Below, piece by piece: positions 48,286 through 56,469 of a stretch of DNA of 64,000 bases; positions within the stretch are counted from its first letter, which is position 1; each line of letters begins with the position of its first letter. The position numbers and the translations under genes are program-made. This DNA comes from Ottowia sp. (GTDB lineage: Bacteria > Pseudomonadota > Gammaproteobacteria > Burkholderiales > Burkholderiaceae_C): positions 868,001 to 932,000 of the forward strand of contig NZ_JADJCO010000005.1 in NCBI RefSeq assembly GCF_016703145.1, read 5' to 3'. The notes under the pieces are model-generated. The model was not told where the DNA came from and did not search any database. It saw nothing but the letters and a program-made list of their open reading frames with translations.

Positions 48286-48325
48286 CGGCGGGCCGGTCTC
48301 TCAGGGGCCGGCCCGCCGTTTATTT
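48286..48325 (+). terminator. Intrinsic terminator after the parvulin gene
   Basis: CGGCGGGCCGG (48286-48296) pairs perfectly with CCGGCCCGCCG (48308-48318) around an 11-nt loop, followed by TTTATTT. It is 20 bases past the stop. Confidence 0.85.
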
Positions 48326-48333
48326 GCTATTGT

Positions 48334-48390
48334 TAATATAGCTATCAGCATAAGTGGGATATAGGCTGATAGCCGATTTGGCTTAAAACG
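48334..48390 (+). repeat. Dispersed 55-bp repeat, copy 6 (intergenic)
   Basis: ATATAGCTATCAGCATAAGT, diverged middle, then GATAGCCGATTTGGCTTAAAA. It lies just after the terminator and before the stop codon of the convergent membrane-protein gene (48399). Confidence 0.7.
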
Positions 48391-48398
48391 GCCACATC

Positions 48399-49163
48399 TC
48401 AACCACGCACGGCACCCCAGGCCATCAGCGCCCCGATCAACACCGGTTGATGCAGCATGTAGTAGCTCAGGCTCCAGCGCCCCAGCACCGCCAGCTTTCG
48501 TCTCAGCGCGCCGACGGGGGGCGCCAGCACCACTGGCGGCAGCGCCTGGCCGGCCCCAACGCCCAGCAGCAGCACGCCCAGCCACGGCAGCAGGGGCACG
48601 TAGTCCTCGGTGATGGGCTTGTGGGTGACCACGCCGATCCAGTTCAGCCAGCGGCTGTCGAACAGGGCGGCGACGTGGAGCGGCCGGGTGCCCAGCCATT
48701 CACCCAGCCACGGCGCGCCGGCGACCAGCGCCGCGCCCAGCACCCACGGCACGGCGGCGCGCAGCAGCCCGACCGCCAGCAGACCGCGCGCGATCAGCAG
48801 CATCGCCGCCAGGCCATGCAGCACGCCAAAGCTGATCCAGCTGCGCGGGAACATCCACCACGAGCCCAGCGACACCAGCAGCGCGCAGCCCGCCACCTGC
48901 GCCCAGCGCCGCCAGAAGCGCGGCCAGCCCTGCGCGCCGCGCACCGCCAGCGCCTGGCTAGCGCCGGCCGTGAAAAGGAACAGGCTGACGATGGCCGTGC
49001 GCTGCCACGTCCAGAACGGATCGCCGTAGAAGTCCTGCCGGATGTGGCCGAAGTGATTGAGGTCGAAGCAGAAGTGGTACGCCGTCATCCACACCATGGC
49101 CAGGCCGCGCAGGGCGTCGAGGCGGTCATGGCGGGCGGCGCTGATAATCCACCCCATGCCCAC
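48399..49163 (-). CDS. DUF1624 / heparan-alpha-glucosaminide acetyltransferase-like membrane protein
   Basis: 254 aa, about seven membrane segments. RLDALRGLAMVWMTAYHFCF, DLNHFGHIRQDFYGDPFWTW, and SLFLFTAGASQALAVRGAQG match the DUF1624 family (COG3503), acyltransferase-like proteins that may act on envelope sugars. A C-terminal segment LGRWSLSYYMLHQPVLIGAL is typical. Specific function unknown. It diverges from the universal stress gene. Confidence 0.85.
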   Translation of the reverse strand: MGMGWIISAARHDRLDALRGLAMVWMTAYHFCFDLNHFGHIRQDFYGDPFWTWQRTAIVSLFLFTAGASQALAVRGAQGWPRFWRRWAQVAGCALLVSLGSWWMFPRSWISFGVLHGLAAMLLIARGLLAVGLLRAAVPWVLGAALVAGAPWLGEWLGTRPLHVAALFDSRWLNWIGVVTHKPITEDYVPLLPWLGVLLLGVGAGQALPPVVLAPPVGALRRKLAVLGRWSLSYYMLHQPVLIGALMAWGAVRG

Positions 49164-49222
49164 CCGTACCAGGCTGCGCCACCCGCTATCGATGGAATAG
49201 CCAACAACCCCAGGACCACGCC

Positions 49223-49693
49223 ATGAAGATCCTCCTGCCCGTCGACGGCACCGAACTCTCGCTGCACGAAACCCGCTTCGCCCTGCGCCTGGTGCAGGAC
49301 GGCCTGCGCGCCAGCTTCGTGCTGGCCAACGTGCAGGAGCCCGCCTCGTTCTACGAGATCGTGACCTCGCAGAACCCGGCGATGATCGAAAGCGCCGCGC
49401 ATGAGGCCGGCGAGGACCTGATGGCGCCGTCCGCCCAGCTGCTGGCCGAGGCCGGCGTGGCCTTCGAGACGGCGGTGGTCACCGGCGACCCGGCCCACGC
49501 CATGCTGGAGCTGATCGAGCTGCGCGCCTGCGACATGGTGGTGATGGGATCGCGCGCGCTCGGCCCATTGCGCCGCATGCTCGAAGGCGGCTCCACCTCG
49601 CGCCGGCTGCTCGACGACTGCCCCGTGCCCGTGCTGCTGGTCAAGCCGCCGGTGGCGGCCGATCCCGACATGGAGGGCGGCGACGCCCTATGA
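49223..49693 (+). CDS. Universal stress protein (UspA family)
   Basis: 156 aa. MKILLPVDGTELSLHETRFA starts the alpha/beta fold; VVTGDPAHAMLELIELRACD and MVVMGSRALGPLRRMLEGGS-TSRRLL carry the G-2x-G-9x-G-S/T ATP-binding motif. Cytoplasmic, of undefined role. Confidence 0.92.
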   Translation: MKILLPVDGTELSLHETRFALRLVQDGLRASFVLANVQEPASFYEIVTSQNPAMIESAAHEAGEDLMAPSAQLLAEAGVAFETAVVTGDPAHAMLELIELRACDMVVMGSRALGPLRRMLEGGSTSRRLLDDCPVPVLLVKPPVAADPDMEGGDAL

Positions 49694-49695
49694 TC

Positions 49696-49750
49696 TCAAT
49701 CAAAATCAGGCCACAGCCCGCTCGGGTATTGCGCCAGTAGCTATTATTTA
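49696..49750 (-). repeat. Dispersed 55-bp repeat, copy 7 (intergenic)
   Basis: Reverse orientation: AATAGCTACTGGCGCAATAC, then CCGAGCGGGCTGTGGCCTGATTTT and GATTGAGAT. It begins three bases after the stop of the stress-protein gene and its ATAGCT end points to the ribosome-binding site of the binding-lipoprotein gene. Confidence 0.8.
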
Positions 49751-49776
49751 AATAGTAACAACCAGGAGACGAAGAC

Positions 49777-50613
49777 ATGCGCCCCACCTTTCCCATCCTT
49801 CCACGCCGCGCCCTGCTGCTGGCGGCCGTGGCCGTTTTGGCCGGCTGCGCCGCGCCGGACCTCCAGCAAGGCGCCAAGCCGACGCACCCGTCGCTGGCCC
49901 AGCCCGTCCGGCTGATGACCTCGGGCGGCTTCGCGGAGGCGCACCAGCGCCTGTTCCCCGTCTTCGAGCAGCAGACCGGCGGCAAGGTGGAGTCGGCCTA
50001 TGGCTCGTCCATGGGCGCGTCCACCACCTCCATCCCGAACCGGCTGGCGCGCGGCGAGACCGCCGACGTGGTGGTGCTGGCGCGCTCCGCGCTGGACAAG
50101 CTGGTGGCCGAGGGCCACGTGGTGCCCGGCAGCCAGGTGGACCTGGTGCGCTCGTCCATCGGCGTGGCGGTGCGCGCGGGCGCGCCGGTGCCCGACATCG
50201 GCACCGAGGAAAAATTCAAGCAGCTGCTGCTCAGCGCGCCGTCGATCGCCTATTCGGCCAGCGCCAGCGGCACCTACTACGAAACCCAGATGCTGAAGAA
50301 GCTGGGCATCGAGGCCCAGGTGTTGCCCAAGAGCAAGAAGGTGGTGGGCGACCGCGTGGGCACCATCGTGGCGCGCGGCGACGCGGCCGTCGGCATGCAG
50401 CAGGTGAGCGAGCTGCTGCCCATCCCCGGCATCACCTACGTGGGCCGGCTGCCCGAATCTGTGCAGAGCTACACCGTGTTCTCCGCCGGCATCGCCGCCA
50501 AGGCGCAGAACCCCGAGGGCGCCCGGCAGCTGATCCGCTTCTACCGGTCGGCCGCCGCCAGGCCGGTGATCGAGAAGACGGGGCTGGAGGTGGCAGCGCC
50601 CGCAGTGCGCTGA
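49777..50613 (+). CDS. Molybdate-type extracellular solute-binding lipoprotein
   Basis: 278 aa with CAGGAG upstream. Signal peptide ends in a lipobox (VLAGCAAP). The mature protein resembles ModA-type binding proteins (COG0725): SGGFAEAHQRLFPVFEQQTG, RLARGETADVVVLARSALDK, DLVRSSIGVAVRAGAP, and ITYVGRLPESVQSYTVFSAG. No permease or ATPase gene is adjacent, so it is an orphan. Substrate unproven. Confidence 0.82.
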   Translation: MRPTFPILPRRALLLAAVAVLAGCAAPDLQQGAKPTHPSLAQPVRLMTSGGFAEAHQRLFPVFEQQTGGKVESAYGSSMGASTTSIPNRLARGETADVVVLARSALDKLVAEGHVVPGSQVDLVRSSIGVAVRAGAPVPDIGTEEKFKQLLLSAPSIAYSASASGTYYETQMLKKLGIEAQVLPKSKKVVGDRVGTIVARGDAAVGMQQVSELLPIPGITYVGRLPESVQSYTVFSAGIAAKAQNPEGARQLIRFYRSAAARPVIEKTGLEVAAPAVR

Positions 50614-50617
50614 TTCC

Positions 50618-50775
50618 ATGAAGAAAAGTGCCTGCTTCGCGGGCATGGGCCGCGTCGAAGGCCATCCAAAGGCAGACGAAGGTCACGTCGCCGTCCTCGT
50701 CCGCCGCCTCGTCGCGCCTCATCCTGTTCAGGGCACGGTGCATGCGCAGGGGGAGGCGGATGCGGTGAGGTTTTC
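50618..50775 (-). pseudogene. N-terminal remnant of a HEPN-like protein
   Basis: The minus-strand frame after a TGA at about 50774 reads RIRLPLRMHRALNRMRR, then DEDGDVTFVCLWMAFDAAHA and REAGTFL. The LWxAFxAAYAREx motif occurs at the start of HEPN-type proteins associated with toxin and defence loci (recalled from memory). The frame then runs into the antisense of the lipoprotein gene, so the rest is gone. Confidence 0.4.
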
Positions 50776-50793
50776 AGTCATCGATTTTCCAGT

Positions 50794-51169
50794 TCAGTGC
50801 CTGGGGAGTACATAGGGCACCCGTACCCCCGGCTCAGTCTCGGGAAAATCCTTGGTGTTGCGCGAGACGAGCAGCATCGAATGCACCTGGGCCGTGGCCC
50901 AGATGATCGCATCCGGCAGGCGAATGCGCCGGGCCTTGCGGATCGCCACGGCGCGCTCCGCAACGGCACCGCCCAAAGCCATCACCTCGAAGGGAGAGCA
51001 GCCACGCCCGCACGGCGCCCTGCTCCTCGGGGGCCGCGCCTGCAAGCACTTCCATCCAGGTGATGACGCTGATCACCTTGCCGGGATAGCGCGACAGCTC
51101 TTGATCCGCTGCATCGATACCGTTGAGGTAGTCGATCAGAACGTTCGTATCGAAAAGCGCTTTCACCAT
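50794..51169 (-). pseudogene. VapC-like PIN toxin disrupted by a one-base frameshift
   Basis: From ATG 51169 the frame reads MVKALFDTNVLIDYLNGIDA (PIN Asp) and VISVITWMEVLAGAAPEEQG (Glu), then loses phase at AWLLS. Another frame continues FEVMALGGAVAERAVAIRKA, RRIRLPDAIIWATAQVHSML (Asp) and LVSRNTKDFPE (Asp) to the stop at 50794. One extra C in CTCTCCCTTCGAG near 50990-51000 explains it. Either an inactivated toxin or a sequencing error. The stop/start overlap with the antitoxin remains intact. Confidence 0.85.
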
Positions 51170-51381
51170 TCAGAGCGAAGCTCCTCTTGGTACGCCAGGC
51201 CGTCGGGCTTCTTGCCTTTCCACAAGCCGAACACACTGGCCCCCAGCGCGGGGCCGAACTGCGCAAGGTAGGCGTCAATGGCATCGCGAATGAGGGCGGC
51301 GCGCGGGCGGCCTTCGATTTGCACCAAAGCCCCAAGCGCTTGCACCTGAGCTTCGGGCAGATCAATCAGGATTCTGCTCAT
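51163..51381 (-). CDS. VapB-like ribbon-helix-helix antitoxin
   Basis: 72 aa from ATG 51381 (MSRILIDLPEAQVQALGALV); ATG 51393 would add four residues. Ribbon-helix-helix N-terminus followed by QIEGRPRAALIRDAIDAYLA and a C-terminal toxin-neutralising tail (FGLWKGKKPDGLAYQEELRSEW). Its stop overlaps the toxin start. The operator lies just upstream. Confidence 0.85.
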   Translation of the reverse strand: MSRILIDLPEAQVQALGALVQIEGRPRAALIRDAIDAYLAQFGPALGASVFGLWKGKKPDGLAYQEELRSEW

Positions 51382-51395
51382 GAGTTTCTCCATAT

Positions 51396-51418
51396 TTGAT
51401 ATACATATCGTATATCAA
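51396..51418. promoter_or_regulatory. Palindromic operator of the vapBC-like module
   Basis: TTGATATAC and GTATATCAA form a perfect 9-bp inverted repeat with a 5-bp spacer (ATATC), just upstream of the antitoxin start. This is the layout expected for ribbon-helix-helix autoregulation. It is also strikingly AT-rich in a GC-rich genome. Confidence 0.75.
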
Positions 51419-51477
51419 TATGCCGCCGAACGGCTGTGACACATCGGTGCGGGCCGGCGTGCGTCTCCGATACCTCC

Positions 51478-54400
51478 TCAGCCGACCCACCTGCGCGCAT
51501 TGCGCCACAGCCGCATCCACGGGCTGAGCGCCGAGGGATCGCCGCTGGTCCAGCTCATCTGGATGTTGCGGAAGACACGCTCGGGGTGCGGCATCAGCGC
51601 CGTGAAGCGACCGTCCGCCGTGGTGACGGCGGTCAGGCCGCCGGGACTGCCGTTGGGGTTGAATGGGTACTGCTCGGTCGGCTGGCCGTGGTGATCGACG
51701 AAGCGCATGGCGGCGATGGCCTTGGCCGCGTCGCCGCGCTGGCTGAAGTCGGCGTAGCCCTCGCCGTGCGCCACGGCGATGGGTAGGCGGCTGCCGGCCA
51801 TGCCGGCGAAGAACAGGCTGGGCGAATCCAGCACCTCCACCTGCGACAGCCGCGCCTCGAAGCGCTCGCTGCGGTTGATGGTGAAGCGCGGCCAAGCATC
51901 GGCGCCGGGGATGATGTCGGCCAACTCGGCGAACATCTGGCAGCCGTTGCACACGCCCAGGCCGAAGGTGTCGGCGCGGCCGAAGAACTGGCTGAACTGG
52001 TCGGACAGAGCGGGGTTGAAGGTGATCGAGCGCGCCCAGCCGATGCCCGCGCCCAGCGTGTCGCCGTAGCTGAAGCCGCCGCAAGCCACCAGACCCTTGA
52101 AGTCGGCCAGCCGCGCGCGGCCGGCCTGCAGGTCGGTCATGTGCACGTCGAAGGCCTCGAAGCCGGCGGCGGTGAACGCGTAGGCCATCTCGACGTGCGA
52201 GTTCACACCCTGCTCGCGCAAGATCGCGACCCGGGGGCGCGCCAGGTTCAGGTATGGGGCGGCCACGTCCTCGGCGGGGTCGAAGCCGGGCGCCACCTGC
52301 AGGCCGGGGTCGTCGGCGCGGCCGGCGGCGGCGTGCTCGGCGTCGGCGCAGTCGGGGTTGTCGCGCTCGCGGGCGATCTTCCAGCTCACGCTGTCCCAGA
52401 CCTGGAACAGGTCTTCGAGCGTGGCCGAGAAGATCTCCTTGGCGTCGCGCCACACGCTCAGGCAGCCCTTGCCCCTGGCGATGGGCGAGGCCTCGGGCCG
52501 CGTCTTGCCGATGATGTGGCTGTGCCTGGCAAGCCCATGCGCGCGCAGGGTCTGCATGACCTGGTCGCGCTCGCGGGTCGCGACCTGCAGCACCACGCCC
52601 AGTTCCTCGGCGAACAGGGCCTTCAGCGTCAGCTCCTCGCGCCGCGCGCTCACCTGGCTGGCCCAGTTCTTGGCGTCGCCGGTTTCCATGCGGCTGTCGC
52701 TGATGCCGTCGCCCTCGGTCACCAGCAGATCGACGTTCAGCGCCACGCCGACGTGGCCGGCGAAGGCCATCTCGGCCACGCAGGCCAGCAGGCCGCCATC
52801 GCTGCGGTCGTGGTAGGCCAGCAGGCGCCCCTCGGCGCGCAGTTGGTTGACGGCGGCGACCAGCGACTTCAGGTCCTGCGCGTCGTCCAGGTCGGGCACG
52901 CCGTCCTTGTCGGGGCAACCGCTCTGCCCCAGCGCCTGCGCCAGCACGCTGCCGGCCAGGCGGTGGCGGCCCTTGCCCAGGTCGACGAGGACGAGGGTGG
53001 AGTCCGGCTTATCGGCGTCGAGCTGCGGCGTGAGCGTGCCGCGCACGTCGCCCAGCGAGGCGAAAGCGGTGACGATCAGGCTGACGGGCGAGACGACCTT
53101 GCGCGCCGCGCCGCCCTCGTCCGTCCACTGCGTGCGCATCGACAGGCTGTCCTTGCCGACCGGAATGGCCACGCCGAGCTGCGGGCACAGCTCCAGCCCG
53201 ACGGCGCGCACGGTGGCGTACAGCGCGGCGTCCTCGCCCGGCTCGCCGCAGGCGGCCATCCAGTTGGCCGACAGCTTGACGCGCGGCAGCTCAATGGGCG
53301 CGGCCAGCAGGTTGGTGATGGCCTCGGCCACGGCCATGCGCCCCGAGGCGGGCGCGTCGAGCGCGGCCAGCGGCGTGCGTTCGCCCATGCTCATGGCCTC
53401 GCCGGCGAAGCCCGCGTAGTCGGCCAGGGTGACGGCGCAGTCGGCCACGGGCACCTGCCAGGGGCCGACCATCTGGTCGCGGTGCGTGAGGCCGCCCACG
53501 GTGCGGTCGCCGATGGTGACGAGAAAGCGCTTGCTGGCGACGGTGGGGTGGCTCAGCACCTGGATCGCGGCGTCCTGCAGCGTCACGCCGTCCAGGTCGA
53601 GCGGCGCGAAGCGGCGCTCGACGGTGGCCACGTCGCGGTGCATTTTGGGCGGCTTGCCGAGCAGCACGTCCATGGGCATGTCCACGGGCTGGTCCACCTT
53701 GGGCGCGGCGGCATCGGTGACTTCCAGTTGGCGCGCCTCGGTGGCCAGGCCTACCACCGCGAACGGGCAGCGCTCGCGCGCGCAGAGCTGCTCGAAAAGG
53801 GGCAGCGACTCCGGCGCGATGGCCATCACGTAGCGCTCCTGGCTCTCGTTGCACCAGATTTCCTTGGGCGCCAGGCCCGATTCCTCCAACGGCACGGCGC
53901 GCAGGTCGAAGCGCGCGCCGCGCCCGGCGTCGTGGGTCAGCTCGGGGAAGGCGTTGCTCAGGCCGCCGGCGCCGACGTCGTGGATGGCCAGGATGGGGTT
54001 GGCCTCGCCCAGTGCCTGGCACTGGGTGATGACCTCCTGCGCGCGGCGCTGGATCTCGGGGTTGCCGCGCTGCACCGAGTCGAAGTCCAGGTGCGCCGCG
54101 TTGGCGCCGCTGGCCAGCGAACTCGCCGCCCCGCCGCCCATGCCGATGCGCATGCCCGGCCCACCCAGCTGCACCAGCAGGCTGCCGGCGGGGAATTCGA
54201 TCTTGGAGGTGAGCCGCGCGTCGATGCTGCCGACGCCGCCGGCGATCATGATGGGCTTGTGGTAGCCGCGCAGCACGGCGCCGTCGCCCTCGCCCACGGG
54301 GAGCTCGTACTCGCGGAAGTAGCCCAGCAGGTTGGGCCGGCCGAACTCGTTGTTGAACGCGGCGCCGCCCAGCGGCCCCTCGGTCATGATCTGCAGCGCG

Positions 54401-55503
54401 CTGGCCATGTGGGCGGGGCGGCCGTGCGGGCTGTCCCACAGCCGGCTGACGGTGAAGCCCGTCAGCCCCGCCTTGGGCCGCGCGCCGCGCCCGGTGGCGC
54501 CCTCGTCGCGGATCTCGCCGCCTGCGCCGGTGCTGGCGCCGGGGAAGGGGCTGATGGCCGTGGGGTGGTTGTGGGTCTCCACCTTCATCAGCACGTGGCG
54601 CGTTTCGCTCTCTTTATGATAGCTATTGGCGAAATCTCCATGCGGGCTGGCGGCATATTTCGCTTGAAAAACTTCGACGGCATGACCCTCCATCACCGCC
54701 GCGTTGTCGCTGTAGGCGATGACGGTGTGCGCGGGACTGTGCCGGTGCGTGTGGCGGATCATGCCGAACAGGCTGTGCTCCTGCGCCACGCCGTCGATGG
54801 TGAACTGGGCGTTGAAGATCTTGTGGCGGCAATGCTCGCTGTTGGCCTGGGCGAACATCATCAGCTCCACATCCGTCGGGTTGCGCCCCAGCTTGGTGAA
54901 GGCATCGAGCAGGTAGTCGATCTCGTCGGGCGCCAGCGCCAGGCCCCAGTCTGTGTTGGCCTGCTGCAGCGCCGCGCGGCCACCGCCCAGCACGTCCACG
55001 TGCGCCAGCGGCTCGGGCTGCAGCTCGGTGAACAACGCGCGGGCGTCGTCGCGATGCGCCAGCAGGCTTTCGGTCATGCGGTCGTGCAGTAGCGCGGCAA
55101 TGGCCGAGAGCTCTTCTTTCGATAGCTGTTGGCGCTTTATCCATGCTGGCTTGAGGCCGATTTTGTACTCAACGATGCGCTCCACGCGGTGCAGCGCGAT
55201 GCCGCAGTTGCGCGCGATGTCGGTGGCCTTGCTGGCCCAAGGCGACACGGTGCCCAGGCGCGGCGCGACGACGATGGCGGCGGCGCCCTCGCCGGCGGCG
55301 GCCGGCTCGCCGTAGGTCAGCAGGGCCGCCAGGCGCTGCAGCACGCCGGCGCCGGGCTCGGCGTCGAACGCCGCCAGGTGCACGTGGCGCGCGGCCACCG
55401 ACGCGATGGCCGGCTGCACGGCCTGCAGGCGCGGCAGCAGGCCGCGGGCGCGGAAGTCGCTCAGGGCGTTGCCGCCGTCGAAGAAGTGGATGTGCTGGGT
55501 CAC
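51478..55503 (-). CDS. purL: Phosphoribosylformylglycinamidine synthase PurL, with two embedded repeats
   Basis: 1341 aa from GTG 55503 (VTQHIHFFDGGNALSDFRAR); the longer frame would add about 27 unlikely residues. One-chain FGAR amidotransferase of purine synthesis. The N-terminal PurS-like and synthetase parts contain MFAQANSEHCRHKIFNAQF and LMKVETHNHPTAISPFPGAS. The C-terminal glutaminase has GGFSYGDTLGAGIGWARSIT, nucleophile Cys in GLGVCNGCQMFAE and His in VAHGEGYAD. Two loops (EYKIGLKPAWIKRQQLSK near residue 115 and VFQAKYAASPHGDFANSYHK near 285) are encoded by copies of the 55-bp repeat and are longer than in E. coli PurL. Confidence 0.96.
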   Translation of the reverse strand: MTQHIHFFDGGNALSDFRARGLLPRLQAVQPAIASVAARHVHLAAFDAEPGAGVLQRLAALLTYGEPAAAGEGAAAIVVAPRLGTVSPWASKATDIARNCGIALHRVERIVEYKIGLKPAWIKRQQLSKEELSAIAALLHDRMTESLLAHRDDARALFTELQPEPLAHVDVLGGGRAALQQANTDWGLALAPDEIDYLLDAFTKLGRNPTDVELMMFAQANSEHCRHKIFNAQFTIDGVAQEHSLFGMIRHTHRHSPAHTVIAYSDNAAVMEGHAVEVFQAKYAASPHGDFANSYHKESETRHVLMKVETHNHPTAISPFPGASTGAGGEIRDEGATGRGARPKAGLTGFTVSRLWDSPHGRPAHMASALQIMTEGPLGGAAFNNEFGRPNLLGYFREYELPVGEGDGAVLRGYHKPIMIAGGVGSIDARLTSKIEFPAGSLLVQLGGPGMRIGMGGGAASSLASGANAAHLDFDSVQRGNPEIQRRAQEVITQCQALGEANPILAIHDVGAGGLSNAFPELTHDAGRGARFDLRAVPLEESGLAPKEIWCNESQERYVMAIAPESLPLFEQLCARERCPFAVVGLATEARQLEVTDAAAPKVDQPVDMPMDVLLGKPPKMHRDVATVERRFAPLDLDGVTLQDAAIQVLSHPTVASKRFLVTIGDRTVGGLTHRDQMVGPWQVPVADCAVTLADYAGFAGEAMSMGERTPLAALDAPASGRMAVAEAITNLLAAPIELPRVKLSANWMAACGEPGEDAALYATVRAVGLELCPQLGVAIPVGKDSLSMRTQWTDEGGAARKVVSPVSLIVTAFASLGDVRGTLTPQLDADKPDSTLVLVDLGKGRHRLAGSVLAQALGQSGCPDKDGVPDLDDAQDLKSLVAAVNQLRAEGRLLAYHDRSDGGLLACVAEMAFAGHVGVALNVDLLVTEGDGISDSRMETGDAKNWASQVSARREELTLKALFAEELGVVLQVATRERDQVMQTLRAHGLARHSHIIGKTRPEASPIARGKGCLSVWRDAKEIFSATLEDLFQVWDSVSWKIARERDNPDCADAEHAAAGRADDPGLQVAPGFDPAEDVAAPYLNLARPRVAILREQGVNSHVEMAYAFTAAGFEAFDVHMTDLQAGRARLADFKGLVACGGFSYGDTLGAGIGWARSITFNPALSDQFSQFFGRADTFGLGVCNGCQMFAELADIIPGADAWPRFTINRSERFEARLSQVEVLDSPSLFFAGMAGSRLPIAVAHGEGYADFSQRGDAAKAIAAMRFVDHHGQPTEQYPFNPNGSPGGLTAVTTADGRFTALMPHPERVFRNIQMSWTSGDPSALSPWMRLWRNARRWVG
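54615..54670 (+). repeat. Dispersed 55-bp repeat, copy 8, inside purL
   Basis: GATAGCTATTGGCGAAATCT, then CCATGCGGGCTGGCGGCATATTT and CGCTTGAAAAA. Antisense to purL and without stops in the purL frame. It encodes the variable loop just before LMKVETHNHPTA. Confidence 0.8.
55118..55172 (+). repeat. Dispersed 55-bp repeat, copy 9, inside purL
   Basis: GATAGCTGTTGGCGCTTTAT, then CCATGCTGGCTTGAGGCCGATTTT and GTACTCAAC. Antisense to purL. The TAG that the consensus would give in this frame is CAG here, so the frame stays open. Confidence 0.8.
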
Positions 55504-55627
55504 GGTCGGCAAGGCTGGTTCAGCGAAGGCGCGCGGCTGGCGTGAAAGGAAGCGCCCGGCCGCTGACTGGGGCCGGGCGCGCAAGGATGGCCGATTTTAT
55601 CCGCCGCCCCGATGGGATAATTTACCC

Positions 55628-56449
55628 ATGAGCATCACCATCAAGGACGCAGCCGGCATCGCCGCCATGCGCACGGCCTGCCGCCTGGCCTCGGAAGTGC
55701 TGGACTTCCTGACCCCGCACATCCAGCCCGGCATCACCACGCTGGAGATCGACCGCCTGGCCGCCGCCCACATGGCCGCGCAGGGCACCCGGTCGGCCAC
55801 CATCGGCTACCAGCCGCCGGGCTACCCGCCCTACCCCGCGCACCTGTGCACCTCGGTCAACCACGTGGTGTGCCACGGCATCCCGGCCGACAAGCCGTTG
55901 AAAAAGGGCGACATCGTCAACGTCGACGTCACCGTCATCACGCCCGAGGGCTGGTTCGGTGACAACAGCCGCATGTACGAGATCGGCGAATGCTCCATCG
56001 CCGCCCGGCGCCTGTGCCAGCTCACCTACCAGTCGATGTGGCTGGGCATCGAGCAGGTGCGCCCCGGCGCGCGCCTGGGCGACGTGGGCCACGCGATCCA
56101 GAAGTTCGCCGAGGGCCACGGCCTGTCGGTGGTGCGCGAGTTCTGCGGCCACGGCATCGGCCAGCGCTTCCACGAGGACCCGCAGGTGCTGCACTACGGC
56201 CGGCCCGGCACGGGCGAGGAGTTGGTGCCGGGCATGACCTTCACCATCGAGCCCATGGTCAACATCGGCCGCCGCGACATCAAGGAGATGAACGACGGCT
56301 GGACCATCGTCACCAAGGACCGCTCGCTGTCGGCCCAGTGGGAGCACACGGTGCTGGTCACCCCCACCGGCTACGAGGTGCTGACGCTGTCGGCCGGCAG
56401 CCCCGCCGTGCCCGACTTCGTGCAGGGCATGGCCCGCGCCGCGGCCTGA
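55628..56449 (+). CDS. map: Type I methionine aminopeptidase
   Basis: 273 aa from ATG 55628. Metal ligands: Asp in KKGDIVNVDVTVITPEGW-FGDNSR, His in FCGHGIGQRFHEDPQV, Glu in FTIEPMVNIG and Glu in SAQWEHTVLVTPTG. It removes N-terminal Met from nascent proteins. The start lies 125 bp from the divergent purL start; glnD follows after 20 bp. Confidence 0.96.
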   Translation: MSITIKDAAGIAAMRTACRLASEVLDFLTPHIQPGITTLEIDRLAAAHMAAQGTRSATIGYQPPGYPPYPAHLCTSVNHVVCHGIPADKPLKKGDIVNVDVTVITPEGWFGDNSRMYEIGECSIAARRLCQLTYQSMWLGIEQVRPGARLGDVGHAIQKFAEGHGLSVVREFCGHGIGQRFHEDPQVLHYGRPGTGEELVPGMTFTIEPMVNIGRRDIKEMNDGWTIVTKDRSLSAQWEHTVLVTPTGYEVLTLSAGSPAVPDFVQGMARAAA

Positions 56450-56469
56450 CCGACCCGAGGCCGCCCGCC

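Noticed and set aside
52141..55092. A 983-codon open frame opposite purL
   Set aside because: Same reason: antisense to a well-defined enzyme, with no recognisable motif.
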